Source: an uncultured Alphaproteobacteria bacterium
Lineage (GTDB): Bacteria > Pseudomonadota > Alphaproteobacteria > Rhodobacterales > Rhodobacteraceae
Direction: 5' to 3'
NCBI GenBank assembly: GCA_902556405.1
Contig: CACDWF010000003.1
Location: 62,001 to 126,000, forward strand
Length of the DNA stretch: 64,000 nt
Below the pieces are notes generated by a model that saw only the letters and a list, made by a program, of their open reading frames with translations, was not told where the DNA came from and ran no database searches. Shown here piece after piece: positions 16,073-22,624 of the stretch (position 1 is the stretch's first letter; the number at the start of each line of letters is the position of its first letter). The position numbers and the translations under genes were made by a program.

Positions 16073-16159
16073 ATATCAGAAACGCACCCCTACAGAAACA
16101 CTTACCCTATCACTCTGTAGGGTCAAAAAAACCCAATAAAATCAATGATTTATTCTACA
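16073..16159. repeat. 87-bp direct repeat, copy A
   Basis: About 81 of 87 positions match 18713-18799. It contains CCCTACAGA/TCTGTAGGG, a perfect 9-bp inverted repeat in this copy, followed by GGGTCAAAAAAACCC. The two copies in the same orientation bracket a block of reverse-strand genes ending with the GIY-YIG gene. Confidence 0.9.
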
Positions 16160-16165
16160 GTATCC

Positions 16166-16197
16166 CACTAGGTTTCCTATAAACTAACCACCTAGTG
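16166..16197. repeat. 8-bp inverted repeat CACTAGGT/ACCTAGTG
   Basis: A perfect inverted repeat with a 16-nt spacer, adjoining the end of 87-bp repeat copy A. No T tract follows on either strand, so it is more likely a protein-binding site or structural element than a terminator. Confidence 0.5.
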
Positions 16198-16222
16198 CAA
16201 CTACCTGTCTCATATTGAAATT

Positions 16223-16354
16223 CTATATTTTCAATAGGTTAGCACAAGCACCCTGGACTTGTTGCCAATTATATCCCATTTCCTGTTTATAACTTTTCTT
16301 TACAAAGACCAATAACTCTGTCTCATTCCTCTTCTGTTTTAAGGTTCTAGGCAC
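16223..16354 (-). CDS. Possible 43-aa basic protein
   Basis: A GTG-initiated frame of 43 residues (MPRTLKQKRNETELLVFVKK, ending ACANLLKI) in the gap between the 87-bp repeat and the 97-aa paralogues. No clear Shine-Dalgarno and no family recognised. It may be the end of a lost gene; reported only because the gap is otherwise empty. Confidence 0.22.
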   Translation of the reverse strand: MPRTLKQKRNETELLVFVKKSYKQEMGYNWQQVQGACANLLKI

Positions 16355-16383
16355 CGTTTAAAAATTGTTAACTTAGTCTTCCT

Positions 16384-16677
16384 TCAATTCATAAAGTTGC
16401 AAAATTTTTCTATTTTGCCATCTAAAACCATTTGGTCGTGAATATCAAACCTATTCAACTCCCTCCATTCAATTGCACTTTCGATTAACTTTTTAGCATT
16501 TTCCTCATTATCAATCATTGCAAACGTTAACAGAGAATCTGGGGTTAGTCGACAGATGTAGAATGTTTGAAGTCCGGTACCTTCAAGCGACTCCATAAAA
16601 GGTTTATATCTTTCAATATAGTTGTCACAGTCATCCTCAGTCTTGAAGTTAACAACAACGTTTCTAAAAACACTCAT
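16384..16677 (-). CDS. Small alpha/beta-barrel-like protein, paralogue 1
   Basis: A 97-residue protein starting MSVFRNVVVNFKTEDDCDNY, with GGGAG seven nt before the ATG. It is clearly homologous to the next gene upstream at 16720: both share FRNVV.NFK, a F.ICRL..SLLTF core, IEFA/IESA..WRE and MVLDGK near the end. The strand-helix-strand-strand-helix pattern suits the dimeric alpha/beta-barrel (ferredoxin-like) superfamily, whose members include monooxygenases and stress proteins, but no catalytic residues can be named. Tandem duplication is evident. Confidence 0.68.
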   Translation of the reverse strand: MSVFRNVVVNFKTEDDCDNYIERYKPFMESLEGTGLQTFYICRLTPDSLLTFAMIDNEENAKKLIESAIEWRELNRFDIHDQMVLDGKIEKFCNFMN

Positions 16678-16719
16678 TCAAAATCTCCCATAGTTTCTCT
16701 TTTTCACTTACAGGTGTAT

Positions 16720-17013
16720 TTAATTTCTAAGATTATAATAACCCTCTAATTTCCCATCCAAAACCATTGAGTCTGTGATTTCAAATTTATTCTCTTCTCT
16801 CCAATTATCTGCAAATTCAATAATCTTTTTCCCATTTTCTTCCGTATCAATTGTACAAAAAGTTAGTAACGAGGTATCTGACAATCGGCATATAAAAAAG
16901 TCTTCCAACCCAATTCCTGTTTGTGTTGGTACGAGTTCTTGGTACTTTTCCAAATATTCCTCAACATCGTCCTTGTTTTTAAAATTTAGAACCACGTTTC
17001 TAAAGATACTCAT
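16720..17013 (-). CDS. Small alpha/beta-barrel-like protein, paralogue 2
   Basis: A 97-residue paralogue of the gene at 16384, starting MSIFRNVVLNFKNKDDVEEY, with GGAG before the ATG. It keeps FFICRLSDTSLLTFCTIDTE, FADNWREENKFEITDSMVLD and the GKLEGYYN tail. The 42-nt gap and equal length point to tandem duplication followed by strong divergence. They are probably read together from a promoter upstream on the reverse strand. Function unknown. Confidence 0.68.
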   Translation of the reverse strand: MSIFRNVVLNFKNKDDVEEYLEKYQELVPTQTGIGLEDFFICRLSDTSLLTFCTIDTEENGKKIIEFADNWREENKFEITDSMVLDGKLEGYYNLRN

Positions 17014-17052
17014 TTTGTTTCTCCGTTATTTAAATACACTTAAATTTAAAAT

Positions 17053-17421
17053 TTAATTTACCGCTACACCCTCTTTAAAAAGTTGTTCACTTCCAATAGT
17101 ACCATCTGGTTTGTAGGTTATCCATATACCATCACGTTTTCCATTCTTGGAGTTACCTTTTAAATATAAACTTCCATCCTCATAAAAGGTTTCTGTAAGA
17201 CCATTCATGATACCTCGTTTATAGGTCATATTGAGATAGGGTTGACCATCTTCATAAAAATACTTCCAAACTCCTTCCATCAATCCATTCTCATATTGTC
17301 CAGAGTGTTGGAGATTTCCATTATCGTAATGTGTTTCAGATTTGCCGGTATAAAGTTCGTTTGTACCCTCAACATATTCCAACTCACCATCCATGTTTAT
17401 TTCTACATCTTCAGACTTCAT
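17053..17421 (-). CDS. MORN-repeat (YwqK-type) protein
   Basis: A 122-residue protein built of repeated MORN_2 units: YDNGNLQHSGQYENGLMEGV, FYEDGQPYLNMTYKRGIMNG, FYEDGSLYLKGNSKNGKRDG and YKPDGTIGSEQLFKEG. Such proteins are annotated as YwqK-family antitoxins or as surface/structural repeats; nothing here identifies a toxin partner unless it is the adjoining membrane protein. Its ATG overlaps the stop of that upstream gene (ATGA), so the two are translationally coupled. Confidence 0.85.
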   Translation of the reverse strand: MKSEDVEINMDGELEYVEGTNELYTGKSETHYDNGNLQHSGQYENGLMEGVWKYFYEDGQPYLNMTYKRGIMNGLTETFYEDGSLYLKGNSKNGKRDGIWITYKPDGTIGSEQLFKEGVAVN

Positions 17422-17933
17422 ACTCTAATAACCAACTTTCTAAAAACGAAAATTAATATTCCTAAAACAAATAATCCAGTACACAAATCATGCAGAGTTC
17501 CGACAGATATTACTTTGTGTAAACTATTGTAATCTGAAAAAGGAAAAAATGGAGACATATCTCTATGCATTATACTATCCAGAATTAACTGAGAATATGC
17601 ACCTATCAATGCACCAGACCAAGCAGCAAATTTTTGAATCGTTATTTCTGTTCTAAACCAACTGAACTTTTCCATTCTTAAAGTTTTATTCCATACTCTC
17701 AGTCCAAACTCACAAATGGGTTTACAAAACATCCCAACAAATATTCCGATAAAAGTAACACCAAAAAAAGTGTGAAAAAATTTATGCGATGGTATTCCAG
17801 TCATAAACAAATAGTAGAGTACTTCTGAGTCTATTATGACGTTTGTTAATGCGAACGTAGAAAAACTAAAATAATGAGGTGAGACTGATTTGGCAGATGT
17901 TCCGGCAATTAAATGAAAAGTCGTGAAGGGCAT
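17418..17933 (-). CDS. YdjM-like membrane-bound metal-dependent hydrolase
   Basis: A 171-residue inner-membrane protein with the opening MPFTTFHLIAGTSAKSVSPH and the segments FALTNVIIDSEVLYYLF, HKFFHTFFGVTFIG and SQLILDSIMHRDMSPFFPF. The His and Asp residues of F-H-x, NVIID, HxxxHT and LDSxxH are the set expected for the YdjM/DUF457 metal-dependent hydrolases. Physiological substrates are unknown. The gene overlaps the GIY-YIG gene upstream by one nt and the MORN gene downstream by 4 nt, so three genes form one translational unit. Confidence 0.78.
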   Translation of the reverse strand: MPFTTFHLIAGTSAKSVSPHYFSFSTFALTNVIIDSEVLYYLFMTGIPSHKFFHTFFGVTFIGIFVGMFCKPICEFGLRVWNKTLRMEKFSWFRTEITIQKFAAWSGALIGAYSQLILDSIMHRDMSPFFPFSDYNSLHKVISVGTLHDLCTGLFVLGILIFVFRKLVIRV

Positions 17934-18703
17934 TATAATTTTTGCTGTTTAAGTTTGTCTCTTAAAATACTTCTTAATGTACTTTCTGGGCGCTGGAAGA
18001 ACTCAACCAATTCATCCATTTGCGTACCTTCATCAAATTTTTCGTTTACGAGACTTACCTCTTCCATAGTTAGTGGCATGTGATAATTTAGTTTCTTACC
18101 TCTCTCCCTGTTATCATTCCGTACTTGATTTGGTTCTATCACAAAATCACACTTTTTTGGGGTCACTAAAGTAATAGTTTCGCATTCTTCAAAACAAAAG
18201 TATTGGACTCCAATATCAGGTCTTTTAGTTTTTACAATAATGTTTTCATTGGTGGGTTTTACTGTCAGATCAACTCTTGAGTTTACACCTGCGTTCGGAG
18301 TGTGGAGCAATTTAGTAAGTTTTTCTTCTGTATCCTCTTCAGTTTCCAATTCAAAAGTGGTTTTTCCATCAACATGATTGTCTGCAAGAAAATAAGTTCC
18401 TTTATATTCTATTGCTGCATTTGTTAATTTTGCCCCCGACATGGAAAATAATTCAATCCAAAATATTTCTCTAGTAAATGCTCTTTTATCAGAATCAATA
18501 TCTTTCTCTAGAAGCACAATGTCTATAGAACCTTTCCCAGATTCATTTACTTCCTTTATATATCTTTGCTTCGGACTTGTTCCTTCCCAATCCTCTAAGT
18601 GCTCTTGAAGTCGCCTATTAATATCTTTTTTTGTCTTTCCCACATAAAAAACCTCACTACTTCTAGAATCCACCAAACCATATATTTTTGTTTTACTTAC
18701 CAT
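17933..18703 (-). CDS. GIY-YIG nuclease domain protein
   Basis: A 256-residue protein. Residues 5-100 carry a GIY-YIG nuclease: KIYGLVDSRSSEVFYVGKTK with Arg in INRRLQEHLEDW and the metal-binding Glu in TREIFWIELF. The middle is of unknown fold, and the C-terminal 50 residues are helical (MEEVSLVNEKFDEGTQMDEL, then RPESTLRSILRDKLK), perhaps a DNA-binding tail. Its start codon lies 10 bp from 87-bp repeat copy B. Such nucleases occur in phages and mobile DNA as homing, repair or defence enzymes. The role here is unknown, but the repeats around the block make mobility plausible. Confidence 0.82.
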   Translation of the reverse strand: MVSKTKIYGLVDSRSSEVFYVGKTKKDINRRLQEHLEDWEGTSPKQRYIKEVNESGKGSIDIVLLEKDIDSDKRAFTREIFWIELFSMSGAKLTNAAIEYKGTYFLADNHVDGKTTFELETEEDTEEKLTKLLHTPNAGVNSRVDLTVKPTNENIIVKTKRPDIGVQYFCFEECETITLVTPKKCDFVIEPNQVRNDNRERGKKLNYHMPLTMEEVSLVNEKFDEGTQMDELVEFFQRPESTLRSILRDKLKQQKL

Positions 18704-18712
18704 TACCCAATT

Positions 18713-18799
18713 ATATCAGAAACGTACCCCTACAGAAACACTTACCCTATCACTCTGATGGGTCAAAAAAACCCAATAAAATTAATTACTTATTCTACA
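18713..18799. repeat. 87-bp direct repeat, copy B
   Basis: Matches 16073-16159 at about 81 of 87 positions. Two of the differences fall in the hairpin (CTCTGATGGG against CTCTGTAGGG), which weakens its stem. It lies directly upstream of the GIY-YIG start, so it could hold that operon's promoter region. Confidence 0.9.
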
Positions 18800-18840
18800 T
18801 TAACAGGTGTTTCTAAACTTCTGGATTGGTTGCATCTTCA

Positions 18841-19032
18841 TTATGCAGTCATTCCCTCTAATGAGTTCCTGTATTTTCGTTGTTGAGAAATCTTTTGGAG
18901 TTTGTCTGCAATAACCATTCTTACTCCCTCGTTGATAAGACTATTGGCAGATCGTTTATCAAGTTCTTGGATTCTTTTTAGGTCATTCCAAACTTCATCT
19001 TGGACTCTCAAAGGGTAGTTATGTGTTTTCAT
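18841..19032 (-). CDS. Ribbon-helix-helix DNA-binding protein
   Basis: A 63-residue Arc/CopG-like protein: MKTHNYPLRVQDEVWNDLKR gives the beta-strand (YPLRV) and helix A, and ANSLINEGVRMVIADKLQKI gives helix B. These dimers bind operators through the strand pair. Its start overlaps the stop of the upstream 76-aa gene by one nt. As part of the element's reverse-strand replication module it may repress the module promoter or act as an excisionase/partition-type factor; the hairpin near 20797 is a candidate operator. It is last in the module. Confidence 0.72.
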   Translation of the reverse strand: MKTHNYPLRVQDEVWNDLKRIQELDKRSANSLINEGVRMVIADKLQKISQQRKYRNSLEGMTA

Positions 19033-19262
19033 TATCTCTTCTTCTTTCTATTCTTGGATAGGGACTCTCTAATCAAACTGAATCTTGTTTTCCGTAATCC
19101 AGTATGTCTTAATCTCTTTTTACCTAACTGTTCATATAAGAAATCTAATGTCAGTTCTGGTTTGAGAGATTCACCATATTCATAGTAAATCTCAGCACCT
19201 CTAATCTCATCATCAATAGGTGTTTGTTTTTCAGTGTCTGTTATATCAGTTTTATATCTCAT
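19032..19262 (-). CDS. Hypothetical 76-aa charged protein
   Basis: A 76-residue protein with an acidic first half (MRYKTDITDTEKQTPIDDEI) and a strongly basic end (KKRLRHTGLRKTRFSLIRES, KNRKKKR), suggesting nucleic-acid contact. No family recognised and no clear Shine-Dalgarno. It overlaps the ribbon-helix-helix gene by one nt (TAATG), so the two should be co-translated and may work together. Confidence 0.55.
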   Translation of the reverse strand: MRYKTDITDTEKQTPIDDEIRGAEIYYEYGESLKPELTLDFLYEQLGKKRLRHTGLRKTRFSLIRESLSKNRKKKR

Positions 19263-19347
19263 AGTGGGTTAGCAGTCCTTATCTAGTGTCTGATAATATT
19301 ATTTAGGTCTTCTTTATACTCTATTCATTCTTATCTCTCTTTTTTCC

Positions 19348-19381
19348 ATAGTAATACTATTGGAGTAGGTTTCCCCACTCC
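19348..19381. other. Palindrome plus GC hairpin downstream of the Rep-like gene
   Basis: ATAGTA-A-TACTAT (19348-19360) is a perfect 13-bp palindrome; GGAGTAGG TTTC CCCACTCC (19362-19381) follows at once as a hairpin. No T tract follows on the reverse strand, so it is not an ordinary terminator for the Rep-like gene. Rolling-circle origins often place the nick in or beside such stem-loops, making this a candidate origin or nick site by inference. Confidence 0.35.
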
Positions 19382-19451
19382 ATCTGTATTGTTTCTACTT
19401 CAGCAGTCAGTATTGTCTGGGAGAGTATCTCCACAACCTTGAAGTTTGATT

Positions 19452-19916
19452 TTAGAGAGTCCTATGGCAGTTCATAAAATCTACTTCTGCATTTGTATTT
19501 TTAGGAAATAGTTGTTTGGTGTTGTATCCGTCCAACCCTTTCCTGTCATAGACATTTGAGTCCGTATCTAACGAAACTCCGTCTTTTGTTTTCAACCAAC
19601 TTTGTTCCAGTTTTTTTAAATATCTTGCAGTTGATAGATGTTCTGGTGTTTCTACAAGACTATGAGAGTGAAACCCACCAGTTTTTCCACCTCGTTCAAT
19701 CACAACATATCTTGGTATTTTCTTCTTGGATTTTTTATAGACCTGTCGGTGGATTTCATTGAAAAAATGTTTGTGGTTTTTCTTCATTCTCTCTTTTGTT
19801 TTTTCTCCATCACCAAACTTCACATAATCATTGAAACCCAGAGTTAGATAAATGGGTCTGGTAATAGCAAACCCATTCAACCAAAGTTTATTATCATTTT
19901 TATTAGTATGTTTCAT
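19452..19916 (-). CDS. Small HUH replication-initiator-like protein
   Basis: A 154-residue protein. IPRYVVIERGGKTGGFHSHS resembles the HUH histidine motif of rolling-circle initiators (here H-S-H after a conserved E-x-G-x-x-x-G-x-x-H pattern), and GLDGYNTKQLFPKN supplies a Y-x-x-K candidate for the nicking tyrosine. ITRPIYLTLGFNDYVKF may be the first motif. This is short for a plasmid Rep and closer in layout to inovirus Gp2-like or CRESS-like small initiators. No helicase domain is present. It ends the operon starting at 20762. A relaxase or transposase of the same superfamily is an alternative. Confidence 0.6.
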   Translation of the reverse strand: MKHTNKNDNKLWLNGFAITRPIYLTLGFNDYVKFGDGEKTKERMKKNHKHFFNEIHRQVYKKSKKKIPRYVVIERGGKTGGFHSHSLVETPEHLSTARYLKKLEQSWLKTKDGVSLDTDSNVYDRKGLDGYNTKQLFPKNTNAEVDFMNCHRTL

Positions 19917-19973
19917 AATGATATTATTTATACAAATAGAATTCTCTAAAATGAGGAGGACTCTATTTTTTTA

Positions 19974-20333
19974 TCAAACCACTTTCATATTCTCTTCTAT
20001 GAAATCAACCCTGTAATGGTCTTGGGTTCGTTTCAACAAGTCATCTTCATGTGGAACTGAGTTGTAATATGATGACGTGCATGGACTCCACATTACTAAA
20101 CCATATTTTCGTTTTAGAAAGTTATAGATACCACCATCTATTTCTGGGTGAGAAATGAACCTCCTAACTTTCATTTGCAAATCGAGGACGATTGGTTTTT
20201 TTACACGGTCCTGTTCTGATTTTGCATTTTTCTTTTTTAAATAAACTCTTACTCTTTTATTGACTATCCTAAACGCGCTATAATCATTCTTGCAGTCTCG
20301 TATTGCATCTTCATACAGGTCTATAACATTCAT
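19974..20333 (-). CDS. Hypothetical 119-aa protein of the replication operon
   Basis: A 119-residue protein beginning MNVIDLYEDAIRDCKNDYSA. It has a basic middle (NKRVRVYLKKKNAKSEQDRV) and a mixed end (KRKYGLVMWSPCTSSYYNSV). No family recognised. Its ATG overlaps the stop of the upstream 88-aa gene, and the Rep-like gene starts 57 nt after it, so it belongs to the same transcription unit. A DNA-binding or replication-accessory role is a guess from position and charge. Confidence 0.6.
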   Translation of the reverse strand: MNVIDLYEDAIRDCKNDYSAFRIVNKRVRVYLKKKNAKSEQDRVKKPIVLDLQMKVRRFISHPEIDGGIYNFLKRKYGLVMWSPCTSSYYNSVPHEDDLLKRTQDHYRVDFIEENMKVV

Positions 20334-20599
20334 TACAAAACCTCCTTATCTAAATCTTTATATAAATAGGAAGTAAAGTATTCCTCTAAATCATTTGGCA
20401 TATTTTCTAACTCTGTCAATTCTGTAATGTTTTGGAGTTGGTTGTTTTCCAATCCAAACTCAAACTTTATATGAATTTCTGTGTCCATTCTGTCTACTGC
20501 ATAAACTCCTACCTTTTTGATAACTTTTGATCCTCTTGGTTTATCTTTCAAGGTATAGTTTTTCTGTGTTGGATTTAGTATTGAAGTATTATTTTCCAT
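20333..20599 (-). CDS. Hypothetical 88-aa protein of the replication operon
   Basis: An 88-residue acidic protein (MENNTSILNPTQKNYTLKDK at the start; TELTELENMPNDLEEYFTSY near the end). AAGGAG lies upstream of the ATG, inside the 3' end of the 57-aa gene that it overlaps by 11 nt. No recognised family. The overlap on both sides marks it as a genuine member of the operon rather than a chance ORF. Confidence 0.62.
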   Translation of the reverse strand: MENNTSILNPTQKNYTLKDKPRGSKVIKKVGVYAVDRMDTEIHIKFEFGLENNQLQNITELTELENMPNDLEEYFTSYLYKDLDKEVL

Positions 20600-20762
20600 T
20601 TCTTTTCTCCTTATCAGTCATGGGTTGTGTATTATTTATATGATTTTGATATGACCGCTGCGACCAGTGGTAAGCAGTTTGGTCGTGGTGATTTCTCACC
20701 AGCATCCGTCTATTTCTTCTTTGGATATTTTGTGGTTTGATTTTTTGATTTGTTTTAGACAT
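20589..20762 (-). CDS. 57-aa basic protein, first gene of the replication operon
   Basis: Missed by the 60-codon ORF track. ATG at 20762, TAA at 20589, preceded by a very strong CGGAGG Shine-Dalgarno. The product is MSKTNQKIKPQNIQRRNRRM, then LVRNHHDQTAYHWSQRSYQN and a polar tail, basic and rich in Gln, Asn and Arg, so nucleic-acid binding is plausible. It is the first ORF after the near-consensus promoter at 20840-20869 and overlaps the 88-aa gene. Function unknown; a small regulator or phage-satellite-type leader protein are options. Confidence 0.65.
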   Translation of the reverse strand: MSKTNQKIKPQNIQRRNRRMLVRNHHDQTAYHWSQRSYQNHINNTQPMTDKEKRNGK

Positions 20763-20796
20763 TAGTTGTCCTCCGTAAAATATAGTTTATTTTTAC

Positions 20797-20817
20797 GTTC
20801 TCCCATTTGGGAGGAAC
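20797..20817. promoter_or_regulatory. Hairpin/operator-like inverted repeat in the operon leader
   Basis: GTTCTCCC and GGGAGGAAC pair as eight base pairs with one bulge around ATTT, lying between the promoter's -10 box and the start of the 57-aa gene. It could be an operator for the element's ribbon-helix-helix protein or a leader RNA hairpin. Confidence 0.45.
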
Positions 20818-20839
20818 AACTCTCATTCTCGCATACCCT

Positions 20840-20869
20840 TTTATAGCATAGATGAGTCCTGTTTGTCAA
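20840..20869 (-). promoter_or_regulatory. Near-consensus sigma-70 promoter of the replication operon
   Basis: On the reverse strand TTGACA (20869-20864) is followed after 18 nt by TATAAA (20845-20840), a full -35 and a 5/6 -10 box. Transcription would start near 20833 and enter the 57-aa gene about 70 nt later. It is the best promoter match I noticed in the element. Confidence 0.75.
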
Positions 20870-20923
20870 TACCAAATATGCATGAAACCCAATAAAATAA
20901 GGGGTTTTAGAGTTTTTCACTAT

Positions 20924-20959
20924 AAAAAAATGGAGTCCAGTATTTGAAATATGGACTCC
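20924..20959 (-). terminator. Rho-independent terminator after the integrase unit
   Basis: GGAGTCCA and TGGACTCC form a perfect 8-bp stem around a 12-nt loop; read on the reverse strand the stem is followed by ATTTTTTT. It separates the integrase unit (ending at 21088) from the replication operon promoter just beyond it. Confidence 0.82.
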
Positions 20960-21087
20960 GTAAGTTTCTCATAACAAAGAGGTCATCTTTCCCCAAAAAT
21001 GACGATAAATTGCAGTATTGAAAGAACACGCAAGGAGGTAAAACGCATCCTTTTTGACATTTATTATTTAGGTATATTTTTTTGATA

Positions 21088-21333
21088 CTATTTGCGTAAA
21101 AGTTCTTGGTCTTTTCCGTCAGCGTCTTTCAATTGCGTAAGATAATCCAAGTCAGTATCCATAGTTTTGAGAAAGTTGCGTATAATCTTTTGTTCTTCCT
21201 CTTTCCATCTTTTGAGTTGTTCTGGTGAAAGTGGTTTTGTTTGTGAGTAATGTTTTATGAATTTAACAAGTTTCAAATACTGATTAGTTTCCAAACGTTT
21301 GTAGGTTTTTAACAATATCGTCATTAGGATCAA
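21088..21333 (-). CDS. Hypothetical 81-aa protein overlapping the integrase end
   Basis: An 81-residue helical, charged ORF (TYKRLETNQYLKLVKFIKHY, then SPEQLKRWKEEEQKIIRNFL). Its annotated start lies within the last 50 nt of the integrase gene in another frame, and no Shine-Dalgarno is visible, so the true start may be at 21324 or later. The terminator downstream at 20924 argues for a transcript covering it. No family recognised; an excisionase-like role cannot be claimed from sequence. Confidence 0.48.
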   Translation of the reverse strand: MILMTILLKTYKRLETNQYLKLVKFIKHYSQTKPLSPEQLKRWKEEEQKIIRNFLKTMDTDLDYLTQLKDADGKDQELLRK

Positions 21334-22489
21334 GGTGTCTCAAGTAAAACCTTTCAAGTTGATTGACACTTGTTCCAGCATTCTTTGCCAGGACAAAGAT
21401 ATTCACTTTCCCTTTACTCTTTATCAACCTTGTTTGGAGTGAATAATGACGCAAAGAATATAAAGAACGATTTTGTCCGTCTTTTGTTTTCTTCAACTTT
21501 GCTTCTCTCAAAATAAGATCAAAACATCTCATTGCATTATCTCTTGCAGTATTTCTATTTGGGAAATGATTGAAGAATAAAAAATCTTTCTCTATAATTT
21601 TAGGTCTTCTCATGTCTCGCAATTTTGTAAAATAATCTACTGCATTCGGCATCGTTCTTACAGACCTGTAACCTGTCTTACCCGTCACTCTTATTTCCAA
21701 ATAATCGGGGTTAGAATGAACCTCAATATCTCTGTATCTAATATTGAATACTTCACTTTTTACTGGTCGCATAAATGATGCAGTAAGAAAGACAACGAAA
21801 TAATAAAACTCATTATCTATATGCATCCCCTCTATTCGCACTTTGGAGTCCGCCATTTTTCTTATTGTATCGAGTAGGTGTTTATATTCATCATCAGTAA
21901 ATGAGGGTCTGGGATTATCTCTTTTCTCCTCGAACTTCGGCATTATGATAGGTTTGTTGATTGCGCCCTCTTCATACGCAAGTCTAAAAAGTTTTGATAA
22001 AACTGATCGGTATTTGTTTCTTGTTGATGGTGCAAGGGGAACATCTCTTCTAGAGTCCAAAAATAGAAAATAGGTTCTAATATCTTTGGTAGTTATTTTA
22101 CTAATATCTCTTCTACCGAAATATGCTCTAATACCCTCCTCTGCTCTGTTTATTAGGTTTTCATCATCTCTTGCATATCGACTACTTTTACCCTTACCAG
22201 ACTCCATCCTTTGGAGATTGATAAGTTCATCTATGTAAGTATTGCAAAGTTGTTTAGTAACTACCGATGCAAAACTTACTTTTTGATTTTTAAGACTTTC
22301 AAAAACCTCTTCTGCAACTTTTGCTGCTTCTATCCTTGATGTTTCTTTTGTCGATTTTCTGTAATATTTCTTCTCTGCACCTACCCAGATCTGTGCGAAC
22401 CAATATGGTGACCGACCAGTTTTATAGAGGGATAAACCCGTCCTAATAGGTTTCTTATCAGTTATTTGATTTACTGAACTTTGATTCAT
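21284..22489 (-). CDS. int: Tyrosine recombinase (site-specific integrase) of the element
   Basis: A 401-residue phage-type integrase. The N-terminal part has an arm-binding look (GLSLYKTGRSPYWFAQIWVG), residues 100-190 form the core-binding SAM-like domain, and the catalytic domain has the first Arg in TASFMRPVKSEVFNIRYRDI, the beta-hairpin Lys in VTGKTGYRSV, YSLRHYSLQTRL in the box II position (the usual first His replaced by Tyr), and the nucleophile in QLERFYLRHL. It lies 136 bp from attR, the standard position for an enzyme acting on the tRNA-Tyr 3' end. Its promoter overlaps arm-type repeats, suggesting self-control. Confidence 0.93.
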   Translation of the reverse strand: MNQSSVNQITDKKPIRTGLSLYKTGRSPYWFAQIWVGAEKKYYRKSTKETSRIEAAKVAEEVFESLKNQKVSFASVVTKQLCNTYIDELINLQRMESGKGKSSRYARDDENLINRAEEGIRAYFGRRDISKITTKDIRTYFLFLDSRRDVPLAPSTRNKYRSVLSKLFRLAYEEGAINKPIIMPKFEEKRDNPRPSFTDDEYKHLLDTIRKMADSKVRIEGMHIDNEFYYFVVFLTASFMRPVKSEVFNIRYRDIEVHSNPDYLEIRVTGKTGYRSVRTMPNAVDYFTKLRDMRRPKIIEKDFLFFNHFPNRNTARDNAMRCFDLILREAKLKKTKDGQNRSLYSLRHYSLQTRLIKSKGKVNIFVLAKNAGTSVNQLERFYLRHLDPNDDIVKNLQTFGN

Positions 22490-22490
22490 T

Positions 22491-22551
22491 AGTTACACAC
22501 TTTCTCCGACGGATTTACTTTTAGTTTAGTGTGTAACTGTGTGTAACTCAA
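22491..22551 (-). promoter_or_regulatory. Integrase promoter overlapping arm-type repeats
   Basis: TGTGTAACT occurs at 22530-22538 and 22540-22548, and inverted as AGTTACACAC at 22491-22500. On the reverse strand TTGAGT (22551-22546), a 17-nt spacer and TAAACT (22528-22523) make a promoter whose spacer consists of the two repeats. Integrase bound to its arm sites would block its own transcription. Inference from sequence only. Confidence 0.55.
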
Positions 22552-22624
22552 TAGTGCTGTTTTTTGAGGGTTTTTTTGCCAGCGTCAAAATAGTGTAAGC
22601 ATCTGTATTTAATACACTATTTCG

